From an uncultured Clostridium sp. (GTDB taxonomy: Bacteria; Bacillota; Clostridia; TANB77; CAG-508), in NCBI GenBank assembly GCA_948471035.1, contig CAOKRC010000001.1, forward strand, positions 1 to 45,673: 45,673 bases of DNA, in the 5' to 3' direction. Below, piece after piece: positions 34,643-44,092 of this stretch; the stretch's first letter is position 1; the number at the start of each line of letters is the position of its first letter. The translations under genes and the position numbers were made by a program. The notes under the pieces were generated by a model. That model saw only the letters and a list, made by a program, of their open reading frames with translations, was not told where the DNA came from and did no database searches.

Positions 34643-35377
34643 ATGTTAAATTTTGTTTTATGCGACGATAACGAAAGCATTTTAACTAGATTAGATAGCA
34701 TGTTAAATACTTTATTTTTAAAACACGATTATGAAGCTCAAATTACTTTTAAATCTAACAATGCTAATGATGTACTTTCATATATAAAATCAAATAAGGT
34801 TCACGTTTTGATATTAGATATACACTTACAATCTGGAATTTCTGGTATTGAGCTGGCTGAAAAAGTTAGAAAGACAGATAAATCTGTCTATATTATTTTT
34901 ACAACAGGACATTTAGAATATGCACTTCTTGCATATAAAGTTAAAACTTTCGATTACATAGCAAAGCCATTTACAATTGAAAGAATTGAAGAAACTCTTG
35001 TTAGGTTATTTGCAGATACTTCGAATGAACGACCTAGATATTTATCCCTTAATAATAAAAATATTATTAAACAAGAAGATATTCAATATATAAAGAAAGA
35101 TGGTATGAAGTTAATTGTTTATACTGATTCAAACCAGTATGAAGCATATACTTCTTTTAATAAAATTGAACATTGCCTGGCAGAAAACTTTGTAAGATGC
35201 CATAAATCTTATATTGCAAATGTAGATAATATTAAGGATATAGAGCCAATGAGTAATACTATAAAATTTAATAACAAAGAATGTTACATTGGTCCTAAAT
35301 ATAAAAATAATTTTATGGAGGTTTTAAATAATTATGGAAATTTTTCAAACAATTTGGACAGCACTTTCAACACCTAA
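34643..35377 (+). CDS. agrA: AgrA-like LytTR response regulator
   Basis: A 244-residue response regulator. The receiver domain has acidic pair D8-D9, phosphoacceptor D59 (VLILDIHL) and IAKPF. The C-terminal LytTR DNA-binding domain follows (YLSLNNKNIIKQEDIQYIKK ... ENFVRCHKSYIANVDNI). It should be activated by the AgrC-like kinase encoded next, which it overlaps by 44 bases. GGGGGAT lies before the ATG. No CGG in the gene. Confidence 0.88.
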   Translation: MLNFVLCDDNESILTRLDSMLNTLFLKHDYEAQITFKSNNANDVLSYIKSNKVHVLILDIHLQSGISGIELAEKVRKTDKSVYIIFTTGHLEYALLAYKVKTFDYIAKPFTIERIEETLVRLFADTSNERPRYLSLNNKNIIKQEDIQYIKKDGMKLIVYTDSNQYEAYTSFNKIEHCLAENFVRCHKSYIANVDNIKDIEPMSNTIKFNNKECYIGPKYKNNFMEVLNNYGNFSNNLDSTFNT

Positions 35378-36684
35378 TGAAGGACTAATAAATATATTTA
35401 GTGTTCCATTAATTTTTATTGAGGCAATAGTAACTATGTTGTTATTTGTTTCAATACTTAATATTGAAGCTTCAAAACGACAAAAAATACTATATGTCTT
35501 TACAATATCTATATATAATATTTTATCTACTTTATTAATACCTAAATCAGTAATTGTTTTTGTAAATATGATAGTGCCTCTTATTTTAATTATGCTTTTT
35601 TTTCGACTATCAATACTAAAAGCTGTTCTGGCTGAAGTATTGCCTACAATTGTTATAGTATTGTTAGAAACTATTTTCTCTAAAATATGTTTAGTATTTT
35701 TTCATACTACGCAAATTGAAGCAACAACAATTCCTATATTTAGAATAAGTATAGCATTAGCAATATATTTAATAATTTTTTGTATATATATATTTATAAA
35801 ACATTTTAAATTGAACATTTCATTGTTAGACAACATGTCAAAAAGTAATAAAACAATTTTATTATTGAATTTTATATTGGTAATTGTTACAATTTCTACT
35901 CAATTTTATTTAATTGGATATTATAACGAAATTTTACCATTTTCTATAACATTACTATCAATAATAAGTTTAATAGCATATTTCTTTGTAAGCATTTATA
36001 GTTTATATAGAACCACTCAATTGCAAATAACAGAACAAAGTTTAGAAGAAGCTCAACTATATAATAAATCATTAAAAATTTTACATGATAATGTTAGAGC
36101 ATTTAAGCACGATTTTAGTAATATAGTTCAAGCAATTGGTCGGTTATGTTGGAACTAATGATATGGAAGGATTAAATACTTATTATTCTCAATTATTAGG
36201 TGATTGCCAAAAGGTTAATAATTTATATACATTAAGTCCTGAAGTAATAAATAATCCTGCCATATATAGCTTACTTACTTCTAAATACCATAAAGCAGAT
36301 GAGCTTGGTATAACAATACATTTGGAAGTTTTCTTAAACTTAAATGAACTAAATATGAAGATTTATGAATTTACAAGAGTTCTTGGAATACTTATGGATA
36401 ATGCTATAGAAGCAGCATATGAATGTGAAGATAAAACTATTAATGTAGAAATAAGAAAAGATTTTAAAGTAAATCGTCAATTACTAATTATAGAAAATAC
36501 TTATAAAGAAAAAGATGTAGACCTTGATAAAATTTATGAAAAGGGTTATTCTTCAAAACCTAATAATACAGGTCTTGGATTATGGGAAGTTCGTCAAATT
36601 ATGAAAAAGAATAACAACTTAAATTTATACACTACTAAAAATAATATATTCTTTAACCAACAATTAGAAATATATAATACATAA
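35334..36684 (+). CDS. agrC: AgrC-like peptide-sensing histidine kinase (one CGGT recoding site)
   Basis: A 449-residue sensor kinase with six to seven N-terminal membrane helices (about 20-225), a helix leading to the H box FKHDFSN (His259) and a GHKL ATPase with the N box NAIEAAYE and G box GLGLWEVRQIM. The zero frame ends 4 codons after the H box (IGRLCWN). CGGT as Gly270 gives NIVQAIGGYVGTNDMEGL, the AgrC block. Without recoding the cell would have a kinase lacking its ATP-binding domain. Probably senses the peptide made by agrBD downstream. Confidence 0.9.
36141..36144 (+). other. CGGT +1 recoding site in agrC
   Basis: GCA ATT GGT CGGT TAT GTT. Gly270, between the H box and the ATPase domain. 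Confidence 0.9.
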
Positions 36685-36776
36685 AAGAAAAATGAACAAA
36701 GTGGATTCTTTTCATTGGCAATTAAACTAGCCCTACATTTAACTTGAAATAGCATAATTTATATAATAATAAAATG

Positions 36777-36807
36777 AAAAAAGATAGTTGTCGAGGCTAT
36801 CTTTTTT
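36777..36807. terminator. Bidirectional terminator between agrC and agrD
   Basis: A perfect 11-bp stem AAAAAAGATAG / CTATCTTTTTT with a 9-base loop, ending both converging units. Confidence 0.85.
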
Positions 36808-36845
36808 CTTAAGGTTTTTTGTTATAAAATTTTTGGAATTTGTTA

Positions 36846-36965
36846 TTAATCTTTTTTAATTAAACTTGCTGGCATTTTTGGTTGATGAAACCATCCCCAT
36901 ATAAAGCAAGCTGTATTTGTTGATTTAGCATATTTTTCAGCTAATTTTGATAACATTTTTAACAT
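36846..36965 (-). CDS. agrD: AgrD-like autoinducer precursor peptide
   Basis: A 39-residue peptide. It has an amphipathic N-terminal helix (MLKMLSKLAEKYAKSTNTA), a central Cys20 for thiolactone formation followed by the aromatic segment FIWGWF, and the acidic/proline tail HQPKMPASLIKKD typical of AgrD C-termini. It follows agrB by 71 bases on the same strand. AGGGGAG precedes the ATG. AgrB would cleave the tail and cyclise the peptide on Cys20; the exact ring is not deducible by eye. Confidence 0.85.
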   Translation of the reverse strand: MLKMLSKLAEKYAKSTNTACFIWGWFHQPKMPASLIKKD

Positions 36966-37036
36966 AGGAATTTCTCCCCTTTCTTTTGTAAAAAAGTATA
37001 TAACAAAAAATATCGCCGGCTGATATCTTTTATTAA

Positions 37037-37657
37037 CTAAACCTCTTGTGAAGCACTATATACTTCATATCCATATTTATTGTTTGTTAAACTATACGCA
37101 AATCTTGTTATTGATAGGCTTTGAAATAACATGCCATAAATAATTATATTTGATATTACTTCGTTTTTTATAAACAATGCAATAACAATACTTAATGTTA
37201 AAGTAATATATGATAGTATTCTTTTCTTCTTTCTTTCATTTTCACTTATAATAGGTACATTCTCTGTATCTGCTGGTGCATAAAGTTTTACCATTATCAT
37301 ACCAAATACCCATATAACAGATGCTATAATGTATTTTGTAACAGTTCCTAGTATTAAATATTTTCCTAGTAGCCCAATTCCACAAAAGAATACTATAGAA
37401 CCTACTATACAACCTATATGTGTTTTTAAATGAAACCCTCCTGATGCTCCTCTAAATGGCAGAACTAGAAAATATGCAAGTATAGTTAAATCTAATATTC
37501 CTAAGATTAAAGCAACTCCCATTATAATAAAAAACTTTGGAAATTCTCCTACAATTAAATGTATTCCATAATTAATAACTTCTGCTCTTTCATCATCAAT
37601 TTCTGGATTTTCTTTTCTAATTTTAGTAGTTAGATAATCACAAAATTTATCTATCAT
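37037..37657 (-). CDS. agrB: AgrB-like autoinducer-processing protease
   Basis: A 206-residue membrane cysteine protease that cleaves and cyclises AgrD. Catalytic His76 (RGASGGFHLKTHIGC) and Cys83 sit in the usual spacing of seven. Five to six hydrophobic segments follow. Paired with agrD on the minus strand, facing agrA-agrC, so this agr locus is split into two converging operons instead of BDCA in line. Confidence 0.93.
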   Translation of the reverse strand: MIDKFCDYLTTKIRKENPEIDDERAEVINYGIHLIVGEFPKFFIIMGVALILGILDLTILAYFLVLPFRGASGGFHLKTHIGCIVGSIVFFCGIGLLGKYLILGTVTKYIIASVIWVFGMIMVKLYAPADTENVPIISENERKKKRILSYITLTLSIVIALFIKNEVISNIIIYGMLFQSLSITRFAYSLTNNKYGYEVYSASQEV

Positions 37658-37972
37658 GTTTTGCCTCTTTCTTTTTTCTTTATGAGGCTATCTTATACTA
37701 ATTTTTGACTCTATTTTTTATTCTATTTATAAGATGTAATTTTTCTTATATAAAAAATTGTTTTTATTTTTTTATATATATTTTTATGCATTTTATAAAA
37801 TGTGTTTAATAATATGTAGGGGCGTGCCCTGTGTCCGCCCTTTTTATGTCTTATTATAATATTTTTTATAGTATTCCTTTGTAGACTGGGCAGACATAGG
37901 GCCTGCCCCTACATATTAAATTAACAAAAATAGATTGCATATTTGGCAATCTATTTTAATATCAGTATAAAT
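37658..37972. other. Intergenic region with MITE-like element
   Basis: No gene. It contains the agrB leader, the full MITE copy B (37815-37913) and a short ATAGATTGC/GCAATCTAT hairpin (37930-37953) that may terminate the pseudouridine synthase gene. Confidence 0.6.
37815..37913. repeat. MITE-like element, full copy B
   Basis: A 99-bp element: TGTAGGGGCGTGCCCTGTGT at the left, GACATAGGGCCTGCCCCTACA at the right (first 20 shown by position 37893-37913), around TTTTTATGTCTTATTATAAT. Same as copy A at 28014 with scattered changes. Flanked by TTAATAA and TATTAA. Confidence 0.75.
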
Positions 37973-38653
37973 TTATATCTTTTCCAATATTTTCCAACTT
38001 CCTATTTTCTCTGGCAAACTTTCAAATGTCATTTCTTCTTTAGTTATAGGATGTATTATCGTCAAACTGTATGCCCATAATGCAATTTGTTTTCCTCTAC
38101 CACGTGTTCCATATTTTTGGTCACCACATATACTATGTCCTCTACTAGATAATTGTACACGTATTTGATGATGTCTTCCTGTATGTAAATTTATTTTAAG
38201 TAATGATAAATTTGTTTCTTCATTGTATGTAACTTCTTCATAATCAAGTTTAGCTAGTTTTGCATTTTTTGTTCCTTCTTTTACAACCTTACTTAAATTA
38301 TTTTTCTCGTTTTTTAATAAATAATCCTCTAAAATATCTATTCTTTTTTCAAATCTTCCATCTACAATAGTAAGATATTTTTTCTTAAAAACTTTATTTC
38401 TTACTTCTTCACTAAGTCTTGCCGCTGCTTTAGAGGTTCTAGCAAACACCATAACTCCTCCAACTGGCCTATCTAGTCTATGTATTAATCCTAAATAAAC
38501 GTCTCCTGGTTTATTATATTTTTCCTTTATGTATTGTTTTACAATAGTAAGCATGTCTATATCATTTGTTTTATCTCCTTGTGATGGAATATTAGGCTTT
38601 TTCTCTACTACTATGATATGGTTATCTTCATATAATACTTTTAAATCTTGCAT
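37973..38653 (-). CDS. RluA-family pseudouridine synthase
   Basis: An RNA pseudouridine synthase. Catalytic block GLIHRLDRPVGGVMVF (Asp in HRLDRP) and LHTGRHHQIRVQLS are diagnostic. It lacks an S4 domain at the N-terminus, starting directly with LKVLYEDNHIIVVEKKP. I choose the ATG at 38653, which lies 7 bases after GGGAG and 1 base after the upstream gene's stop, so the pair is cotranslated. 226 residues. Which rRNA or tRNA site it modifies cannot be told. Confidence 0.9.
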   Translation of the reverse strand: MQDLKVLYEDNHIIVVEKKPNIPSQGDKTNDIDMLTIVKQYIKEKYNKPGDVYLGLIHRLDRPVGGVMVFARTSKAAARLSEEVRNKVFKKKYLTIVDGRFEKRIDILEDYLLKNEKNNLSKVVKEGTKNAKLAKLDYEEVTYNEETNLSLLKINLHTGRHHQIRVQLSSRGHSICGDQKYGTRGRGKQIALWAYSLTIIHPITKEEMTFESLPEKIGSWKILEKI

Positions 38654-38654
38654 A

Positions 38655-39518
38655 TTATTTCTCCCAACGTCCATATATTCCACAAGGTAATACTAAACTA
38701 CTTTTTGTCATTGGAAGCCCAATTTCTCCTGCTTCAAACTTTCCTTTTACATTTATAGGAATATTTAATTTTAATATGTTTTCTAATACTTTTGAAGATA
38801 TACCTGTAGTATAAGAGTTAATTAGGAAAAACAATGGATCATTTGACAAAACTTGCATACACAAATTAACTAAATCATATATGTTTTCCTCAAACTGCCA
38901 TATCTCTCCCTTTGCACCTCTACCATATGATGGTGGGTCCATAATAATCGCATCGTATTTGTTTCCACGTCTAATTTCTCTGTTTACAAATTTAACAACA
39001 TCATCAACAATATATCTAACTGGTTTACTTTCTAGCCCTGAAGACATAACATTTTCTTTAGCCCATGCTACCATCCCTTTTGAACTATCTACATGGCATA
39101 CACTTGCCCCTGCATACAAACAAGCAACTGTTGCTCCTCCTGTATATGCAAATAAATTTAACACTTTGATTTCTCTTTTTTCTTTCTTTATTTTTTCAAT
39201 CATCCAGTCCCAATTTACTGCCTGTTCAGGAAATAAACCAGTGTGTTTAAATCCCATTGGTTTTATATTAAAGGTTAAATCTTTATATTTAACCCTCCAA
39301 GAATCTGGCATTTTTTTATTATATTCCCAGCTTCCTCCACCTGTTTTACTTCTATTATATGTGGCATTTACATCTTTCCACTTATGTGGAAAACTTTTCT
39401 TGTTCCATATAATTTGTGGATCTGGTCTAACTAATATAACATCTTTCCACTTTTCAAGTTTTTCACCATTTGCCATATCTAATATTTCATAATCTTTCCA
39501 TTCATCTGCTATTTTCAT
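38655..39518 (-). CDS. Class I SAM-dependent (RlmI-like) methyltransferase
   Basis: A 287-residue methyltransferase of the Methyltrans_SAM group. SAM-binding motif I NLFAYTGGATVACLYAGA (about 142-159), acidic CHVDSSKGMV, and catalytic MDPPSYGRGAKGE (DPP-Y) are visible. No PUA domain at the N-terminus. The family methylates rRNA cytosine; the substrate here is inferred. Cotranslated with the pseudouridine synthase, which suggests an rRNA modification unit. Confidence 0.85.
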   Translation of the reverse strand: MKIADEWKDYEILDMANGEKLEKWKDVILVRPDPQIIWNKKSFPHKWKDVNATYNRSKTGGGSWEYNKKMPDSWRVKYKDLTFNIKPMGFKHTGLFPEQAVNWDWMIEKIKKEKREIKVLNLFAYTGGATVACLYAGASVCHVDSSKGMVAWAKENVMSSGLESKPVRYIVDDVVKFVNREIRRGNKYDAIIMDPPSYGRGAKGEIWQFEENIYDLVNLCMQVLSNDPLFFLINSYTTGISSKVLENILKLNIPINVKGKFEAGEIGLPMTKSSLVLPCGIYGRWEK

Positions 39519-39626
39519 ACATTTACACGCACTTAATAAAGGCTATTATCCCCCCTCTAAGTTTAATATATATATTTTATCATATTTTCTTATTTTTTTC
39601 TATACTAACTGATTTTTATTTAAAGA

Positions 39627-39851
39627 TTATAAATTTTCTAAGAATAAATCTAACTCTATATCTGCTTGTTCTAAGATGCTTTTTAATGTTCCTTTAGCAA
39701 TTTCCTTATGTATTGGAATTATATAAACTTTACCTGTTATATAATTTTTATATTTTGCATGGCTTCCTTTTTGCGAAATTTTTTCAAAGCCCAATTTTTG
39801 AAGTGTTTTAATAATTTTTAAAGGTGGTAATACTGGATATTTTGAACTCAT
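39627..39851 (-). CDS. hicA: HicA toxin (mRNA interferase)
   Basis: A 74-residue double-stranded RNA-binding-fold toxin. PPLKIIKTLQKLGFEKISQKGSHAKY contains the catalytic His in GSHAKY, and the end HKEIAKGTLKSILEQADI is the HicA C-terminus. It overlaps hicB by 4 bases (ATGA type), so the two are coupled, with the antitoxin translated first. Confidence 0.92.
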   Translation of the reverse strand: MSSKYPVLPPLKIIKTLQKLGFEKISQKGSHAKYKNYITGKVYIIPIHKEIAKGTLKSILEQADIELDLFLENL

Positions 39852-40051
39852 ATTGCCACCTCCAATGTTGTTACCAATACTGTTTTTGGCATAACTGGAT
39901 TTTCATTTTCTAAATATAGTTCTATTGCTTCTTTTAGATTCTTTAATGCTTCTTCTATTGTTTTTCCCTGTGATGCGACATTATTATCAATACATTTAGC
40001 AACATACCAATTCTCTTCTTGTTCTATTATTACATTATATTTCAAACTCAT
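39848..40051 (-). CDS. hicB: HicB antitoxin
   Basis: A 67-residue antitoxin with the HicB fold: YNVIIEQEENWYVAKCIDNN and TIEEALKNLKEAIELYLE. It lacks a separate DNA-binding domain, as in short HicB forms. First gene of the hicBA pair. It would neutralise HicA. Confidence 0.88.
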   Translation of the reverse strand: MSLKYNVIIEQEENWYVAKCIDNNVASQGKTIEEALKNLKEAIELYLENENPVMPKTVLVTTLEVAI

Positions 40052-40157
40052 AACTTCACTCCTTTCTCAAGAATTATTATATCTTTACATATTATATTCT
40101 GTCAATGATTAAAGCATAGGTTGCATTATAATGCAACCCACTTTACAATCCCCTTTT

Positions 40158-41051
40158 TTATCTGCTATTTTCATACATATAATCCTCTGTTTCTGTATTT
40201 TTTAGTATATCTATTATTTTTTCTATCATATCATTAGATGCCTGAACTCCTGCCATAACGCCTACTTTCTTAAATTTTTTTATATAATTTATGTATAAAT
40301 CTTTTAATGTTTCTACAAACATTACATTACTACATTCTTTTAATGCTATATCATATAATTTGTTTGTATCTGAACTTTTCTTGCCTCCAATAATTATCAT
40401 TAACTCTACTTGTTTTGCTATTTCTTTTGTTTCTATTTGCCTTAATTTTGTTGCATCACAAATAGTTTTGTTTATCTCTAAATTGGAATTTTTTGGTATC
40501 TTCATTTTAATTATTTTTACAAAGTCGTCAAATTTCTCCATAGAAAAAGTAGTTTGTGAAAATATTGTTATATTTCTAATATCCTTTTTAGTTATATCGT
40601 CTACTACATCATTAATATCTTCCAAATCTTGTACTATACAAGAATTCTCCCCTGCAAAACTAATACTCCCTATTGTTTCTGGATGTGTTTTCTCTCCTAC
40701 ATAAATTATATAATAGCCTAAGTTTTTATATTCTTCTATTTTTTTATGAATGCTTAATATTTTTGAGCATGTTAAATCAATTAATTTGATATTCCTTGAT
40801 TCAATTTCTTCATATATTTTTTTAGGAATTCCATGTGCTCTTATAATTATCTCTTCTCCATCTGGTATATCTTGAATATTTTGTACAATCTTTAGACCTT
40901 TTTGTTCAAGTTTTTTAACAACCTCAGGATTATTAACCAACTGTCCTAAGCAATATATTCGTTTTTTCTTTTTTAAATTATTTTTTGTTTTTATTACTGT
41001 GTTTCTTACTCCTTGGCAGAAACCTGCCTTTTTTCCCAAAATTACTTCCAT
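40158..41051 (-). CDS. ispH: 4-hydroxy-3-methylbut-2-enyl diphosphate reductase
   Basis: IspH (LytB) is the last enzyme of the MEP isoprenoid pathway, an iron-sulfur protein. The 297-residue protein starts MEVILGKKAGFCQGVRNTVI (Cys12 ligand), has IIRAHGIPKKIYEEIESRNI then DLTCSKI (second Cys), HPETIGS, and NKTICDATKLRQ (third Cys). QASNDMIEKI is the C-terminal block. Complete. Confidence 0.95.
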   Translation of the reverse strand: MEVILGKKAGFCQGVRNTVIKTKNNLKKKKRIYCLGQLVNNPEVVKKLEQKGLKIVQNIQDIPDGEEIIIRAHGIPKKIYEEIESRNIKLIDLTCSKILSIHKKIEEYKNLGYYIIYVGEKTHPETIGSISFAGENSCIVQDLEDINDVVDDITKKDIRNITIFSQTTFSMEKFDDFVKIIKMKIPKNSNLEINKTICDATKLRQIETKEIAKQVELMIIIGGKKSSDTNKLYDIALKECSNVMFVETLKDLYINYIKKFKKVGVMAGVQASNDMIEKIIDILKNTETEDYMYENSR

Positions 41052-41070
41052 AACAAATCCTTTATTTTTC

Positions 41071-41271
41071 TTATATTCTACTTAGTACCTCAAAAAAGCA
41101 ATATATTAATGTAAAATTTATTATACTAAATGTTACACCCATAATAATTAGTAATGTCATAAATTTGTTGTTTAAAATTCTTTTTAAAAACCTTCTAAAA
41201 AAAGAATATTCTAGCTTGTCCTTTCTTTCATTATAATGAATACTAAAAATTTCATCTTTTGCATACTCCAT
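41071..41271 (-). CDS. Small membrane protein, unknown
   Basis: 66 residues with a charged N-terminus and one hydrophobic helix (FMTLLIIMGVTFSIINFTLI, about 37-56). I do not recognise it. It lies between uvrC and ispH on the same strand. A plausible but unproven small gene. Confidence 0.5.
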   Translation of the reverse strand: MEYAKDEIFSIHYNERKDKLEYSFFRRFLKRILNNKFMTLLIIMGVTFSIINFTLIYCFFEVLSRI

Positions 41272-41384
41272 AATATAAATCCCCCTATATATTTATTACT
41301 AAAATAAATATATTCTATTTTTTATGGAATATGACTAATTTCTATTAAATAATATCATAAAGTTTAGAGTATTTTCAACTAATT

Positions 41385-43183
41385 CTAGTGTTTTTTTAAC
41401 TCTTCTTTTATTTTTCTTGCTAAATTTTCATTAATTCCTTTTATTTTTACAAGTTCCTCTAACCTAGCTTCTTTTATTTTTTCTACACTTCCAAATTGTT
41501 TTAGTAGTTCTTGCTTTTTTACCTGTCCAATACCTAAAATTTCATCTAACGCTGATTTTGTAATTTCTTTATCTCGCACTTTTCTATGATATTCAATGGC
41601 AGTTTTATGAACTTCATCTTGAAAATTTGTTATTAAGTTCATTAGATTTTCTGATAGTTCTTGTTCATTTCTATTTTCATCTATTAATGCTCTAGTTCTA
41701 TGTTTATCATTTTTTACCATTCCATATAGTTTTATATCTAGCCCAAGTTTATCTATAACGCTTCTTGCTGCTTTAATTTGTGTTATACCACCATCTACAA
41801 ATATTGCATCTGGTAATTTTCCAAATCCTCCGCTTGTACTTTCCACCATTGAATGTTTTAATCTTCTTTCTATAACTTCCTGCATACATCGTGGGTCATC
41901 TTGTGTTAAAACTGTTTTTATCTTAAATCTTCTAGATAATTTGTGATTAATTACTCCATCTTGTAATACACACATTCCGTGCTACCATATTTGTTCCGTG
42001 ATATGTTTGATATATCGAATGTTTCTATTTTTCTTGGCATTTTATCCATTTTTAAGACTTCTTTTAGTTCTATTAAAATATCAAATTTATCTTTTGATTT
42101 GTTTTCTAATGTAACGGCTGCGTTATTTTCAGCCATTTCTACAAATCTTAATTTTTCGCCTTTTTGAGGAGATTTTAGTTCGACTTTTCTTCCCATTCTA
42201 TTAGATAACCATTCTTCTATTATATCTTTATCTTCTACTTCTTCTTTTAACATAATTCTATGTGGTATTTCGTCTTTTGTTAAATAATATTGTTTTATAA
42301 AACTTGATAAAATTTCTTCATTTGTTACATCCTTTAAGTCATCAAAAAAGTAATGCTCTCTTCCTATCATTTTACTTTTTCTTACAAAGAATATTTCAAT
42401 ACATACACTAATATCATTTTTAGCAAGACCTATAACATCAATATCATTTTCAGTTATATTTGATACTTTTTGTTTTTGTGAAATTCTTTCAATTGCTGTT
42501 ATTTTGTCTCTTAATGCTGCTGCTTCTTCATATTCTTGATTTATAGCTTTTTCTTTCATTTTTTTATCTAATTCTTTTATTATCTTATCTATTTTTCCTT
42601 CTAATAGCATAATAATTTGGTCTATTTGTTCTCTGTATTCTTCTTTTGAAACATATCCCATACATGGTGCTAAGCATCTATTTATGTGGTAGTTTAAGCA
42701 AGCTCTTTTATTTGATTTAAAGTTTTTACATTGACGTATTTTAAATTTTTGTTTTATGAAGTCTAACATTTCTTTTGCACTGCCTGGGTTTGCATATGGT
42801 CCAAAGTATTTCGCCCCATCATTTAATATTGTTCTTGTTATAAAGACATTTGGATAATCTGATTTTATATCTATTTTTATATATGGATAAGTTTTATCAT
42901 CTTTTAATAATACATTAAATTTAGGTCTATTTTCTTTAATTAAGTTACACTCTAATATTAATGCCTCCGCTTCATTATCTGTAACTATGTACTCAAAATG
43001 GTCTATTAAACTAACCATATTTTCAATTCTTTTTGTTTTATTATTTTTTCTAAAATATTGCCTTACTCTGTTTCTTAAAATTACTGCTTTACCAACATAA
43101 ATTATATTATCGAATTTGTCTTTCATAATATATACTCCTGGTTTTTTAGGCAATTTTTTTAATTCCTCTTCTATATTAAACAT
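41385..43183 (-). CDS. uvrC: Excinuclease ABC subunit C (two CGGA recoding sites)
   Basis: UvrC makes both incisions in nucleotide excision repair. GIY-YIG N-terminal nuclease (KKPGVYIMKDKFDNIIYVGK), Cys cluster, UVR domain (YEEAAALRDKITAIE), the RNase H-like domain and C-terminal helix-hairpin-helix (ILGIGQVKKQELLKQFGSVE). The zero frame derails at DISNIS-CGG. Reading CGGA as Gly396 and a second CGGA five codons later as Gly402 gives DISNISGTNMVAGMCVLQDG, the family block, and the frame stays open to the end: 598 residues. Two +1 events are required, not one. Other CGGs (AGC|GGA, GCG|GAG) are out of frame. Confidence 0.95.
41976..41979 (-). other. CGGA +1 recoding site 2 in uvrC
   Basis: GTA GCA CGGA ATG TGT. 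Gly402 in VAGMCV. Confidence 0.92.
41995..41998 (-). other. CGGA +1 recoding site 1 in uvrC
   Basis: ATA TCA CGGA ACA AAT. Gly396 of the conserved DISNISG motif. Confidence 0.93.
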
Positions 43184-43240
43184 AGCTTTCTCCCAGTTTT
43201 ATTAAGTTTATTTTTATATAATTTCCATTGATTTTAATAT

Positions 43241-43278
43241 TAAAAAAATGCAGACAGGCTGTTTCTCGCTTGTCTGCA
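43241..43278 (-). terminator. hpt terminator
   Basis: An 11-bp stem TGCAGACAGGC / GCTTGTCTGCA (one G-T pair) followed on the minus strand by a run of seven T. Confidence 0.85.
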
Positions 43279-43280
43279 CA

Positions 43281-43307
43281 AACTTGCTATTCTCTCCTAA
43301 GCAAGTT
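43281..43307. other. Second hairpin downstream of hpt
   Basis: AACTTGCT / AGCAAGTT 8-bp stem with an 11-base loop, next to the terminator. It may stabilise the mRNA end; role unknown. Confidence 0.4.
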
Positions 43308-43406
43308 ACCCCCCAAATATAACTTGTTCCCAAGTTAAATATTATTTACGTTACTTCCCTTATAACGTATTTTTATTATATCTTCTTTTTTATTAATTGT
43401 CAATAC

Positions 43407-43922
43407 TTATTCTCCAATATATCCAATATATGGTAAATTTCTATATTGTTCGTTAACGTCAAGGCCGTATCCTACAACGAATTTATCTGGAATTTCAAAT
43501 CCTGTATAATCTACTTTTACATCATATATTCTTCTTTCTGGCTTATCTAATAATGTACAAAGTTTAAGACTATTTGGGTTTCTTCCTTTTAAGTGTTCAA
43601 GCAAATAGCTAAGTGTTCTTCCTGTATCTATAATATCTTCAACAACAATAACATCTTTATTTTCTATTGATTCTTTTAAATCTAATTTTAATTCTATATT
43701 AGAAGATACAGTAGATGAACCATAGCTTGATACTTGTATAAATTCTATTTTAACATTTCCATTAATTTTTTTCGCTAAATCAACTGTAAAAAATGTTGAA
43801 CCCTTTAAAATGCATATCAATGTAATCTCTTTTCCTACATAATCTTTTTCTATTCTTTTAGCGATTTCAGTAACTTTATCTTGTATTTTTTCTTCATCTA
43901 TTAATACTTTTATATCCTCCAT
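43407..43922 (-). CDS. hpt: Hypoxanthine phosphoribosyltransferase
   Basis: Purine salvage enzyme that converts hypoxanthine and guanine to IMP and GMP with PRPP. 171 residues. The PRPP-binding loop VVEDIIDTGRTLSYLLEHL, the LKGSTFF region and the FVVGYGLDVNEQYRNLPYIG end are diagnostic. CGG only out of frame (TAC|GGC). Confidence 0.95.
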   Translation of the reverse strand: MEDIKVLIDEEKIQDKVTEIAKRIEKDYVGKEITLICILKGSTFFTVDLAKKINGNVKIEFIQVSSYGSSTVSSNIELKLDLKESIENKDVIVVEDIIDTGRTLSYLLEHLKGRNPNSLKLCTLLDKPERRIYDVKVDYTGFEIPDKFVVGYGLDVNEQYRNLPYIGYIGE

Positions 43923-44092
43923 ACCAATACCTCTTCCCTTTTTCTATTTTTTAAATTATATCACTATGAATAAATATAGTAAAGTATTTTTTGTTGTATT
44001 ATATTATGAAATATATTTTAATAATTGTATAGATTTTTATATATACTTATATTATAATATAAATATATCTTATGAGAAAGGAGAAAATTCAA

